Virus record (IMG/VR): IMGVR_UViG_3300009537_000036
Span: 1 to 44,736 of that record
DNA: 44,736 nucleotides
Origin: a virus
Direction: 5' to 3' (one strand)
The notes under the pieces are model-generated. The model saw nothing but the letters and a program-made list of their open reading frames with translations. It ran no database searches and had not been told where the DNA came from. Of this stretch, positions 33,281-40,670 are shown piece after piece; position 1 is the stretch's first letter, and every line of letters begins with the position of its first letter. Made by a program: the position numbers and the translations under genes.

Positions 33281-33649
33281 TTACTGGTCACTCTCCTCTC
33301 TATACAGGACGAGAGCTATCAGAGCATACACTGCAATATCCATGAGTGAGTCCTCGCAGCTCTCATTGGCTAACTTGCCAGATCTAACGAATTGCTTGAG
33401 GCGATGGACTTTGTCATTCAGTCTGACCAAAGCGCCAACCCAAGGCCGGACTCCCCAATCTAGACTGGCCCTGACATTTGCGAATGGGTCCTGTTCGGAT
33501 CCATAGTCCCGCTGCTTGGCATCATGCAGTCGGCCAATGTCTCTTAGAAGGGCATGGAATCTGGGATCCCCTAAAAGGGGAGGGGTTTCGGAAGCTCTGG
33601 CAATCTCGTTTCCTTTGTCGGTACCAAGTACGACACGACCTCGTTCCAT
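33281..33649 (-). CDS. DUF1599/Nmad1-like small alpha-helical protein
   Basis: The start is set at 33649 (Met-Glu-Arg), with AGAGAG some eight to ten bases upstream; a longer frame to 33721 has no ribosome binding site. The 122-residue product has RDIGRLHDAKQRDYGSEQDP, a LVRLNDKVHRLKQF helix and ANESCEDSLMDIAVYALIAL, the pattern of DUF1599 (nucleotide modification associated domain 1), related in layout to all-alpha nucleotide pyrophosphohydrolases. It overlaps the upstream nucleotidase gene. It may act on nucleotides; a substrate cannot be given. Confidence 0.7.
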   Translation of the reverse strand: MERGRVVLGTDKGNEIARASETPPLLGDPRFHALLRDIGRLHDAKQRDYGSEQDPFANVRASLDWGVRPWVGALVRLNDKVHRLKQFVRSGKLANESCEDSLMDIAVYALIALVLYREESDQ

Positions 33650-34143
33650 GAGTAGACTCTCTTTCCATCCCGAACTGCTGAGTTCCAGGGAGTATTGTAT
33701 ATGAGTGTGAGAAGATCGCATTGAAATGCAGTCTTCAATACAGATGGCAGGTCTTCAATGACAACATCTATCTTGTTGTCTGCATCAAGCAGCCACTCCG
33801 ACTTCCCATCAAAACCATTCGTACATACCATTGGCAGCTTGGGAAAGTCGTGAAGAAGCAGCCACAACTCACGAGCTCGTTGTGAATTGTTACTAGATGC
33901 AGTGAAGTAGAAGGCATCATAATGCTTTGCAATGCGGGTTACGCTCTCTGCCGCACCGTAGATGGGCCTCAATCCCAAGATGAAGGGGATGTGGTGGTCG
34001 TGATCGAAGTGCTTGTCCCAGTCAACAGTGGGCCACATTGCCCGGAGATTCCATGACCACTCAGCGGGCCACCCATACCGCGTGATGCAGGCATTTACAT
34101 AGTCCGCACACACGTCATCTAGGTCGATTCCTACTCTCATCAT
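33571..34143 (-). CDS. HAD-family 5'(3')-deoxyribonucleotidase-like protein
   Basis: This 190-residue protein has the HAD phosphatase motifs of NT5C-type nucleotidases: VGIDLDDVCADY (Asp7, Asp9), FTASSNNSQRARELW in motif II position and VVIEDLPSVLKTA with the acidic motif IV. It would remove phosphate from deoxynucleoside monophosphates and so shape the nucleotide pool. It starts behind AGGAGAGG and its 3' end overlaps the DUF1599-like gene, which suggests that they share a pathway. Confidence 0.8.
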   Translation of the reverse strand: MMRVGIDLDDVCADYVNACITRYGWPAEWSWNLRAMWPTVDWDKHFDHDHHIPFILGLRPIYGAAESVTRIAKHYDAFYFTASSNNSQRARELWLLLHDFPKLPMVCTNGFDGKSEWLLDADNKIDVVIEDLPSVLKTAFQCDLLTLIYNTPWNSAVRDGKRVYSWNEVVSYLVPTKETRLPELPKPLPF

Positions 34144-34237
34144 CCTCTCCTAGGGCAGCATTGATTCCAGTCAGCAGTATGCACAAGAGAAGCAGAACGA
34201 TAATGGCCAAGGCTGTGGACTCGTTTAGTACCACCAT
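34115..34237 (-). CDS. Possible 40-residue single-span membrane protein
   Basis: A short frame starts at ATG 34237, four bases after the upstream stop, and fills the only gap between two genes. The product has one hydrophobic span (ALAIIVLLLLCILLTGI, about 10-25) and a charged tail (GEDDESRNRPR); it ends 29 bases inside the nucleotidase gene in another frame. The ribosome binding site is weak (AAGG close to the ATG). The gap and the clean membrane span support it; small size is the main doubt. Confidence 0.45.
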   Translation of the reverse strand: MVVLNESTALAIIVLLLLCILLTGINAALGEDDESRNRPR

Positions 34238-34241
34238 GGCC

Positions 34242-34871
34242 TTATCGTTTCTGGATACCTGCCGCCCTAACAATCCGGTCAATCGCACTCACTCCAGCCT
34301 CATCTTCTGTCTTGAGATTGAAGAAGCCGAACTTGGACCATGGCCCACTACCACGACGAGCAATCAGCGTGCCGTCCCGCTCCAGCATAACGGCCAGTGC
34401 ATGCTCGGACGAGGTGCGTTTGCCTCTCTTAGACTGAACAATCTCTCGAACGTCATTGATGCTGGATGCGTTGGATAGATTTTCCCAGTCATCATCGTCG
34501 AGATCCCCCTGACGTGCGGCGGGGGCAATCAGGTGGTAGGCACCCACAGGCAGGTGCATCAGCTCCGGGTGTGGTATGAGCACGTTCTCCCAATAGTCAA
34601 TACCCTTGGCGATAGTTTGTGGTGACAGACCAGTTCGTGCTACAGCCACGTCGATGAAGTCGTCATCGGTAGGCATGGTGTCCCACCTCGTGTACATTTC
34701 ATATAGGGTCTTGGCAATACCACGTGCTGCCAACTCTCCGCCCCTCCGCAAGCCGGAGATGTAGCCCCATGCAATGTCAATGTTACCAGTGGCTTGTACG
34801 CGCTGGATGATCTCGTCTACCTTATCCAGCTGAGCCAGTTCTTCCTTTGAGAATACAACGATGTCAGTCAT
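34242..34871 (-). CDS. Unknown helical protein of the replication arm
   Basis: This 209-residue protein starts behind GGGAGAG and overlaps the glycosylase-like gene by 8 bases. It is helical, with a possible helix-turn-helix around residues 70-92 (DFIDVAVARTGLSPQTIAKG) and a C-terminal ERDGTLIARRGSGPWSKFGFF strand region. The helix-turn-helix would make it a DNA-binding protein, but the match is weak, and I recognise no family. Confidence 0.6.
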   Translation of the reverse strand: MTDIVVFSKEELAQLDKVDEIIQRVQATGNIDIAWGYISGLRRGGELAARGIAKTLYEMYTRWDTMPTDDDFIDVAVARTGLSPQTIAKGIDYWENVLIPHPELMHLPVGAYHLIAPAARQGDLDDDDWENLSNASSINDVREIVQSKRGKRTSSEHALAVMLERDGTLIARRGSGPWSKFGFFNLKTEDEAGVSAIDRIVRAAGIQKR

Positions 34872-35361
34872 TCACTACTCTCCCGAATACACTCATGGCG
34901 TGCCGCACATCCCCAATTGTTGCTCCATCATGCAGCACAACTGCTGGATTCTTACATGCCACAGCGACAGCATCCGGTGGCAGGTAAGGTGACGTAACAA
35001 TCAATCCCGAAACATCTGACACAGCTTCATCGAGGAAGGCTTTGCATACATCCGAGCCCATCAGTAAGATGTACTTCCTACCCTTGGTCTCACCAAGAAG
35101 CCGACCCATATGCCAATCGTATTCACTCTCTTCCTTAGATGGATGGTGTCCCCACAGGTTTGTAACCCTGCAAGCCTCGTATTGGATACCCACCATAGCC
35201 AGCTCCGCACGAAGTACATCACCACCCTTACCAACCCAGACGTACCCAGATTTCAGCTCTTCCCATCCAGGATACTCCCCAACCAGCAAGATGTAGGAGT
35301 CTGGCGGTCCGACTGGCAGCACCATCAACTTGCCGCAGATTGGACAGAGTTCTCTAGGCAT
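34864..35361 (-). CDS. Uracil-DNA glycosylase superfamily-like protein
   Basis: This 165-residue protein has the family 4/5-like layout: a CPICG pair at 6-10, ILLVGEYPGWEE (motif 1, about 25-35), VGKGGDVL (43-50), RVTNLWGHHP (65-74) and ILLMGSDVCKAFL. The place of the second active-site motif (His-Pro in the family) reads KNPAVVL near the C-terminus, so His appears to be Asn. It may repair or remove uracil, or use the fold for a modified base. Further Cys at 64 and 102 could hold an iron-sulphur cluster with Cys6 and Cys9. It overlaps both neighbours. Confidence 0.72.
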   Translation of the reverse strand: MPRELCPICGKLMVLPVGPPDSYILLVGEYPGWEELKSGYVWVGKGGDVLRAELAMVGIQYEACRVTNLWGHHPSKEESEYDWHMGRLLGETKGRKYILLMGSDVCKAFLDEAVSDVSGLIVTSPYLPPDAVAVACKNPAVVLHDGATIGDVRHAMSVFGRVVND

Positions 35362-35662
35362 CGTCTAGATCGTAGTCGCCTAGATCTTCTCTAGATGCTT
35401 CACAGTCGGCAAGTAGATCGGTGGTCTCATCGAGAGACTCGGCCAGGGCCTCAATCTCAACATCTGCATCTACGAGCATATCCCGAAATTCCTCAACCAG
35501 ATCATCACTACCACTGTACTCTCCTACCTCTCGCCAGATAGCATTGAACATGTCGATCAGCTTCATGGGTTTCTCCCTTTTCCATGGAGCCTCTGGCCAC
35601 CCACCCCAGAAGTTCCTATGAATGTTACCATCGCTCATGCGCTCCGGCCATTGCAATGCCAC
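35354..35662 (-). CDS. Small acidic protein upstream of glycosylase-like gene
   Basis: The frame opens with GTG right after the polymerase stop. ATG at 35566 has the best ribosome binding site (GGGAG, six bases away) and would give a 70-residue product; the first third is Trp/Pro-rich and may not be translated. The C-terminal two thirds are very acidic and helical (about 45-102), like DNA-mimic or protein-partner tails. No family is recognised. Confidence 0.55.
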   Translation of the reverse strand: MALQWPERMSDGNIHRNFWGGWPEAPWKREKPMKLIDMFNAIWREVGEYSGSDDLVEEFRDMLVDADVEIEALAESLDETTDLLADCEASREDLGDYDLDDA

Positions 35663-37318
35663 TCACTCTTCATCATCATCGTCTCCATCTTCCTTGAGTT
35701 GCTTGATTCCCCAGTTTGGCCCAATCTTCACATCAGCCTTGATGGGGACTCCAGGAATGACTCTGCTGCCTGCCTCTATCCAAGCAGCTTCCACCAGTCT
35801 ACCATACTTTTCTGCTTTGTCAAGGGGTGCAGATGCTACTATCTCATCATGCACCACCATACATACATGGTACTCATCTTGCTTGTGGAGCTCACTAAGT
35901 GCAGCCTTAGTTTGATCTGCCGCACCCCCCTGTATTGGGGCATTGACCGCATTCCTCTCCCACTGGTAGGTATACGGATTGAGCCAGACCTTTCTACCTG
36001 TGGGTGTTAAGGCGTATCCTCTCTTGTATGCCTGGGCTTTCGCCTTGCTCTTCCACACCGCTATTCCCTTATGTTTCCCTAGTACCTTCCTCATGATGGT
36101 CCTGGCTTGTGGCTTTGTGCATCGTAGTCGGTGGGCCAGACCGTGCTCAGACAAGTCATACAGTAGACCCAGGAAAACAACCTTGGCTGGATCCCTCTCT
36201 ACTCCTGCCGCCTCCATAGCAGGGGCGTACACATCCTCATCGTTCTTCAGGGCCTCCAGTAGGGCCTCGTCCTTCGACCACCATGCTGCAATACGCGGCT
36301 CTTGTGCAGCAACATCGGACACCACTAGGGTCTCCCCCTTGTGGGGCAGGAATAGACTTCGGAACTTCGGCATGGTTCGTGCTGGGATGTTCTGCAGGTT
36401 GGGAGATCGAGACGACATGCGGCCAGTCTCTGCACCAGTGATGCGCCAGCCAGAGTAAACTAGGTCTCCGTCTTCTACATTCTCATCTATCCATTTGCGG
36501 CCATAGGATGATGCGGCCTTCTTGAATCTGCGATAGTCCATAATCTGCTTGGCTATCTCGCACCCCTCGTCATACAGGCCGAGCAGTGTCTCTTTGCGAG
36601 TGTCGCTTGGGGCTCTCCCCGTCGCTTCCTTTAGAGCTTTCTTCGTCTGTGGCACGGAACCGGGGTTGAATCCTAAGTAATCCTTAATTTGCTCCGCCGT
36701 CTGCTCGTGCTCACCAGCAAGAGCCAACCAGCCATCCACATCCACACGAATGGGCTTCATATCCAGAGCCGCCCACATAGCAGGATGGTCAATCTCAAAG
36801 TAACATGGAAGTGGGTCAGCATCCAGATGCAGGAGGCTGCTTTGTTTCTGTGCTATCTGTATAGTGGCTACGGCATCAAGAGCGGCATACTCCTCCATCT
36901 CTGGAGTCATGCTTTCTGCCCCTTCAAATGCCTTGCGTTGCTCCTTGGACATCCTGATTCCAAGATACCTACGAGTCAGAGCATCGAGCGAGAAGGAGTC
37001 ATAGTATCCTCCCCACATATCCTGCTCCACTAGCATGGTATCCCATACCGGACGCCGCCTGATGTCAGCAAACCTTCTCAGGTGGAAGATATCGAACAAT
37101 GAGTTGTGGAATACCCAGCTCGCCGGATCTAGGATCTCTAGGGCGCGGCGCAAGTCTGTTGTATCTTGCACCTGATACACTTCGTCTTTGCTATAAGCAA
37201 TAGACAGGCAGGCAAAGGACCCAGTGGGTCGATGTAGACGTGGCCCCATCTTGAATAGTTCTATATCAAGTGAGACCGTCTCCCCATAGTGGGGCTCGCG
37301 TGGCAGTCCCTTAATCAT
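35663..37318 (-). CDS. polA: Family A DNA polymerase with 3'-5' exonuclease
   Basis: This 551-residue polymerase has a proofreading domain (ExoI SLDIE with Asp18/Glu20, ExoII FHNSLFD with Asn72/Asp76, ExoIII YAALD with Tyr144/Asp148) and a polymerase domain: GRMSSRSPNLQNIP, motif A SDVAAQEPR (Asp335, Glu340), motif B RDPAKVVFLGLLYD (375-388) and motif C VHDE (490-492). In motif B, Leu383 occupies the position of E. coli Phe762, and the Gly after the conserved Tyr is Asp. The 5' nuclease domain is absent, as in other phage versions. It replicates phage DNA with the nearby primase and helicase. Confidence 0.93.
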   Translation of the reverse strand: MIKGLPREPHYGETVSLDIELFKMGPRLHRPTGSFACLSIAYSKDEVYQVQDTTDLRRALEILDPASWVFHNSLFDIFHLRRFADIRRRPVWDTMLVEQDMWGGYYDSFSLDALTRRYLGIRMSKEQRKAFEGAESMTPEMEEYAALDAVATIQIAQKQSSLLHLDADPLPCYFEIDHPAMWAALDMKPIRVDVDGWLALAGEHEQTAEQIKDYLGFNPGSVPQTKKALKEATGRAPSDTRKETLLGLYDEGCEIAKQIMDYRRFKKAASSYGRKWIDENVEDGDLVYSGWRITGAETGRMSSRSPNLQNIPARTMPKFRSLFLPHKGETLVVSDVAAQEPRIAAWWSKDEALLEALKNDEDVYAPAMEAAGVERDPAKVVFLGLLYDLSEHGLAHRLRCTKPQARTIMRKVLGKHKGIAVWKSKAKAQAYKRGYALTPTGRKVWLNPYTYQWERNAVNAPIQGGAADQTKAALSELHKQDEYHVCMVVHDEIVASAPLDKAEKYGRLVEAAWIEAGSRVIPGVPIKADVKIGPNWGIKQLKEDGDDDDEE

Positions 37319-37320
37319 TG

Positions 37321-37635
37321 TCAGTTTAGTAGAGTTGATCCGCTATCATGATCGTCTGCCACATCCCATAACTCTTTCAAGAGCTGCTCTAATGCCTGTG
37401 GGTTTTCTAGATCGAAGTCTTGGCCACCAGATGCCGCAGACTCGTGTACTAGCAGTCCTGGGAGTCCATCATATGTACCTGCCAACATCGCCAGCTTGAT
37501 CTCATCACCATCTGCTGCATTGAAATATGTACCAGCAGCTTGTGTGGCTAATTCCCTAGAAGGTGCCACAATGTAGATAATGTTCTTGGTCTTCAAATGT
37601 GTAACCAGATACAGAATATTCCCTTCAGGCGGCAT
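37321..37635 (-). CDS. Small protein upstream of DNA polymerase, unknown
   Basis: This 104-residue protein starts behind AAGGAGAG and overlaps the upstream zinc-finger gene by 11 bases. It looks alpha/beta (ILYLVTHLKTKNIIYIVAP, SRELATQAAGTYF) with an acidic Asp/Glu-rich C-terminus (LLKELWDVADDHDSG). It has no Cys. The N-terminal strand-helix pattern could be a small binding domain, but no family is recognised. Confidence 0.6.
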   Translation of the reverse strand: MPPEGNILYLVTHLKTKNIIYIVAPSRELATQAAGTYFNAADGDEIKLAMLAGTYDGLPGLLVHESAASGGQDFDLENPQALEQLLKELWDVADDHDSGSTLLN

Positions 37636-37924
37636 GTCCTCTCTCCTTGATTTCTAGTATTCCCCACTTATCTACTGGGGATCCCCGTCTCGTGAACCTA
37701 CGATAATGCGGAGGGCAGTAGCCCCTATTTCCTCTACCCTCACGCGACCTTTCGCAACCTGGAACAATACAATTTGGTCCTCGGACTGGGCGGGGATAGT
37801 AAAGCGGATCACCATATCTTTGATCGCGTCTGTAATGTTTAAGACAGTAACCATTGCTGTAGTGCTTTCCATCGCATCCTCCATCTACAAGTGCGCGGCA
37901 TCCCTCGTACCTCATCCATCTCAT
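37625..37924 (-). CDS. Tandem zinc-finger protein (two C-x-C-GYC-x-x-HY units)
   Basis: This 99-residue basic protein has two similar units: CRALVDGGCDGKHYSNGYCLKHYRRDQRYGDP and CIVPGCERSREGRGNRGYCPPHYRRFTRRGSP. Each offers three Cys and one His (C, C, GYC, HY) for one zinc, with an Arg-rich end that fits DNA binding. Similar knuckles occur beside HNH-type nucleases in phages, but no HNH residues are present here. Start ATG 37924 overlaps the upstream stop (TAATG). Confidence 0.65.
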   Translation of the reverse strand: MRWMRYEGCRALVDGGCDGKHYSNGYCLKHYRRDQRYGDPLYYPRPVRGPNCIVPGCERSREGRGNRGYCPPHYRRFTRRGSPVDKWGILEIKERGHAA

Positions 37925-38109
37925 TAGTATTCTCTCAGCTCATCTGACTCTGGGTACTCATCATCCCAGTGGTATCCATAGTCTGCAGGGTCTTCGTTGA
38001 TGCCTTCGGCCTCTCCACCACAGACAGGGCACTCCCACCACGCCTTGAGATTCTCGTCAATCACTGCTGTCTCTGTCCCACATCGCGAGCATACAACCCA
38101 ATCAGTCAT
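37924..38109 (-). CDS. Small zinc-ribbon protein
   Basis: The start is ATG 38109 (Met-Thr-Asp-Trp), with GGAG about eight bases upstream; a longer frame to 38142 overlaps the previous gene. The 61-residue product has a four-Cys zinc ribbon (CSRCG and CPVCGG, 19 residues apart) and a very acidic C-terminus (DDEYPESDELREY). Such ribbons often contact nucleic acid or polymerase. Function unknown. Confidence 0.6.
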   Translation of the reverse strand: MTDWVVCSRCGTETAVIDENLKAWWECPVCGGEAEGINEDPADYGYHWDDEYPESDELREY

Positions 38110-38242
38110 GATAAATCTCCACTCCCGCGTACAACCAGCCAAGCTGGAGCCATAGATCTAAGCTACCCCCTAACCACCAGCCGCCAAAGCCTATCTCGAA
38201 ATAACCCCACCTTCGCCGTCCAATGTACGGACGAATCTTCAT
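38102..38242 (-). CDS. 46-residue Trp/Gly-rich small protein
   Basis: ATG 38242 overlaps the upstream TGA (ATGA) and has GGAGG seven bases upstream. The product has a basic start (MKIRPYIGRRR) and a Gly/Trp/Leu-rich stretch (YFEIGFGGWWLGGSLDLWL) that could lie in or on a membrane or form beta strands. The length is below common gene-finding limits, but coupling and a good ribosome binding site support it. Confidence 0.5.
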   Translation of the reverse strand: MKIRPYIGRRRWGYFEIGFGGWWLGGSLDLWLQLGWLYAGVEIYHD

Positions 38243-38517
38243 TGTGGATCCTCCACACTTCCGAGTTTCTTGGTCTTGATAATGCAGCTTCTGGGTATTT
38301 GGAGAAGGTCTCCGACATTTCCCTCGACCTTCCACTGCAAGCTCTGGGCTAGAACAAGGAAGTCGTCATCTCCAATAGGCAGCTCGAAACCAATACTGAT
38401 ATGTTCAGAGCCGTCACTATGTGCCCAGTGCTCTGCATCAAACCTTGTCTTCCATCCAGGCCCGACAACACTGTCGTGCCAGTGTACCATGATGTAGGGT
38501 ATCTTTCGCTTAGCCAT
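38239..38517 (-). CDS. Small protein downstream of helicase, unknown
   Basis: This 92-residue protein is coupled to the helicase (TAATG at its start) and to the next gene (ATGA at its end). It has mixed alpha/beta composition with aromatic residues (IMVHWHDSVVGPGWKTRF) and a hydrophobic middle (GDDDFLVLAQSLQWKV). No known motif. Confidence 0.6.
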   Translation of the reverse strand: MAKRKIPYIMVHWHDSVVGPGWKTRFDAEHWAHSDGSEHISIGFELPIGDDDFLVLAQSLQWKVEGNVGDLLQIPRSCIIKTKKLGSVEDPQ

Positions 38518-39680
38518 TACACCGCCAGTAGCTGAGTGTACCCTCGTGACTTAGTTCCCCACCCTGACTTCCCATCCCAATCCACAAGGATAGCTCCTAT
38601 ATGGTTCTCGATGAAACCAAATCGTGACTTACCAACAATCAGATACGCACTGTCTTCCAAGTATACCAGAGGATTCGACTTTGATCCAACTGCACTATTA
38701 GCCCAAATCCTATCAGGGTTGTATATGAGCAATATTAGAGATGCAGTCGCCTCTGCCATACCTGACCATCGAATGGTATGAATACGTGGAAGGCCCCCAT
38801 CATAAGTCTCTCGGTTCAGCTGGGCCAATAGAACAATAGGGATCTCCAGCTTTCTAGCCAGGAGAGCCAGCGTTCGGTAGATGTGGCTGGCCTTGGCTGT
38901 TTTCTCCTCCCCTTCAATCATCATATCTGCGAAGTCAATCCCAATCAGCTCAATCTTGGGATTGGACGCAACCACACGAGCTGCAGCCGCGTACACTTCT
39001 TCTACTGTAAAGGAACTGTGGGTTGCGTGGATCCTGTCTCTCTCCTCCAATGTAAGTGTAGGCTCGATCTCAAAGAATCGAAACATAATCTGGGCCACGG
39101 TCATCTCAAGTGAGAAGAATGCACTCTCCCTTCCATTCTTAGCCATGCGCGTCATGATGCGACCAAGAAGCGTTGTCTTCCCTACCCCTGTCGGTCCAGC
39201 AATGATAGTCAGCCCAGCTTTTGGAAACCCTCCCACGTGCTGGTCCAGTGGCGGGTAGTCACTAGGTACCCATATGGCATTCTCTGGCTCGACATCAGAG
39301 AGTCGGACGAACTCTCCTTGCTCCAGGTCAAATCTAGCCAAAGCTGTAGAGACTCGCAATATGTCTGCGTCTTCCCCCTGCTCCAATTTCTTGCCAACAT
39401 AGAGCAGAGTACGACCGACCTCGCTTCGCAAGAAGGCCCTATCCAGCAGGCTCACATAGTCCAGCGGTGCGCCATTAACTGATTGCGCCGCCTGCCTACA
39501 TGCGTGGACTGGGCTGAAGGAGAACCTATCCACCAAGTCTGTCTCACTCTTTCCTTCTTGCAGCATTAAAGCCATACCCGCATATGTTGGGTGTATCTTG
39601 TCAGCGTCAACCGATGACGGGTTGAGCTCCCCAGTTATCATCTTCCCGACTACCACTTCGCTCAGCCCCAAGTGATTCAT
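38517..39680 (-). CDS. DnaB-type replicative DNA helicase
   Basis: This 387-residue protein has a small helical N-terminal domain and a RecA-like ATPase domain: Walker A GPTGVGKTT (162-170), a SAFFSLEMT motif, Walker B ELIGIDFADMM and the IVLLAQLNRE motif, in DnaB/gp4 helicase order. It unwinds DNA ahead of the polymerase. The start at 39680 has GGGGAAGG upstream and overlaps the zinc-ribbon gene by 74 bases. The N-terminal part is shorter than in cellular DnaB, which is usual in phages. Confidence 0.88.
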   Translation of the reverse strand: MNHLGLSEVVVGKMITGELNPSSVDADKIHPTYAGMALMLQEGKSETDLVDRFSFSPVHACRQAAQSVNGAPLDYVSLLDRAFLRSEVGRTLLYVGKKLEQGEDADILRVSTALARFDLEQGEFVRLSDVEPENAIWVPSDYPPLDQHVGGFPKAGLTIIAGPTGVGKTTLLGRIMTRMAKNGRESAFFSLEMTVAQIMFRFFEIEPTLTLEERDRIHATHSSFTVEEVYAAAARVVASNPKIELIGIDFADMMIEGEEKTAKASHIYRTLALLARKLEIPIVLLAQLNRETYDGGLPRIHTIRWSGMAEATASLILLIYNPDRIWANSAVGSKSNPLVYLEDSAYLIVGKSRFGFIENHIGAILVDWDGKSGWGTKSRGYTQLLAV

Positions 39681-39819
39681 TCGCCTTCCCCTGACAATCT
39701 GGACATAGGAGTAGTCCTTCCCATTGATTCTCTACCAGAGGCTCCAGGGCGGGGCCTCCATAGATGTAGTATAGGTTCTCGGTGTTGTCGCACCATGCAC
39801 ACTGACGACGATACCTCAT
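39607..39819 (-). CDS. Small zinc-ribbon protein between primase and helicase
   Basis: This 70-residue protein has CAWC and LCPDC pairs about 27 residues apart, which can bind one zinc. ATG overlaps the primase TGA (ATGA) and GGAGGTG lies six bases upstream, so it is well supported despite overlapping the helicase by 74 bases. The Cys spacing with an aromatic link (ENLYYIYGGPALEP) resembles HNH-like or ribbon folds. Position suggests a replication accessory role. Confidence 0.6.
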   Translation of the reverse strand: MRYRRQCAWCDNTENLYYIYGGPALEPLVENQWEGLLLCPDCQGKANESLGAERSGSREDDNWGAQPVIG

Positions 39820-40670
39820 GATAGCACACCTCCCAAGTGCTTGGCAAGGTCCATGTCCATTCCTTCCGCAAGAAAGTCTGCACAGTCCTTCATGCTATCT
39901 GGATATGGGAGATAGTAGACCTTACCCCTCCAGTCCAACCTGCTCACGAGATCCATTGCTTCCTTCTCTTCACCCTTGTCTGGGATAACAACGATGGGGC
40001 CGCGCCAGAAGTCCAACCAATCGGGGTTGAAGCTGTCCTTGCCACCTGTAGATGTGCATACCGCATACCTCATCTTGCTCACAGCAAGGGCGTCGAACAT
40101 TCCAAAGACCACAGCCAGCGTTTTACGTATGTCAAGTAGTCTCCACTCCGGCACATATAGCATCGGTTTCTGGCCCTTCGGTTGGGCAAACCTTACGCCA
40201 CGTGCCGCCTCAACATGCTTCATGGACCGGAGGATCACCCCCTGCCATGTCTGGTTCCTGTCATAGATAGGGATGGTGGCCCAGCCATCGTACCACCCCA
40301 GACGGCACGGCTCAATCCGCTCCTCGACACCACGCATCTGAAAGTACCATCGCAGGTGGTCGTAGTCGAGCAGCACATTGTGAGCCGATGCACAGAGCTC
40401 TTCGTTCTCATCCTTTACAATGCTCAGCTTGGGAGGATTCCACTGAGTACGCTCACGTGGGGCACGCCGTGGTGGGCGTCCCATGAGCGTCTCATATAGA
40501 AACTCATTGCGACCCTTGGCCCCACATGCCAAGCAGGTGAACCATCCATCGGCATAGACAAGTAGTGAAGGGCTCTGGTCCTCATGGAAGACACAGAGCC
40601 CACTCACATAGTTATCATACCGCTTGGATGACTCAAGTGCACCCTCGAAGTCATCAAGCGTGAGTTTCAT
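39816..40670 (-). CDS. DNA primase (CHC2-like zinc finger plus TOPRIM-like domain)
   Basis: This 284-residue protein has a DnaG-type zinc finger: Cys26, His29 (LCVFHEDQSPS), Cys46 and Cys49 (FTCLACGAKG). The C-terminal part follows TOPRIM layout: AVVFGMFDALAVSKM (about 186-200) and VVIPDKGEEKEAM (about 227-239). The usual TOPRIM Glu before the Gly is Phe189, while Asp193 and Asp231 remain. Its place next to a DnaB-type helicase supports primer synthesis. The start follows the upstream stop directly. Confidence 0.82.
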   Translation of the reverse strand: MKLTLDDFEGALESSKRYDNYVSGLCVFHEDQSPSLLVYADGWFTCLACGAKGRNEFLYETLMGRPPRRAPRERTQWNPPKLSIVKDENEELCASAHNVLLDYDHLRWYFQMRGVEERIEPCRLGWYDGWATIPIYDRNQTWQGVILRSMKHVEAARGVRFAQPKGQKPMLYVPEWRLLDIRKTLAVVFGMFDALAVSKMRYAVCTSTGGKDSFNPDWLDFWRGPIVVIPDKGEEKEAMDLVSRLDWRGKVYYLPYPDSMKDCADFLAEGMDMDLAKHLGGVLS

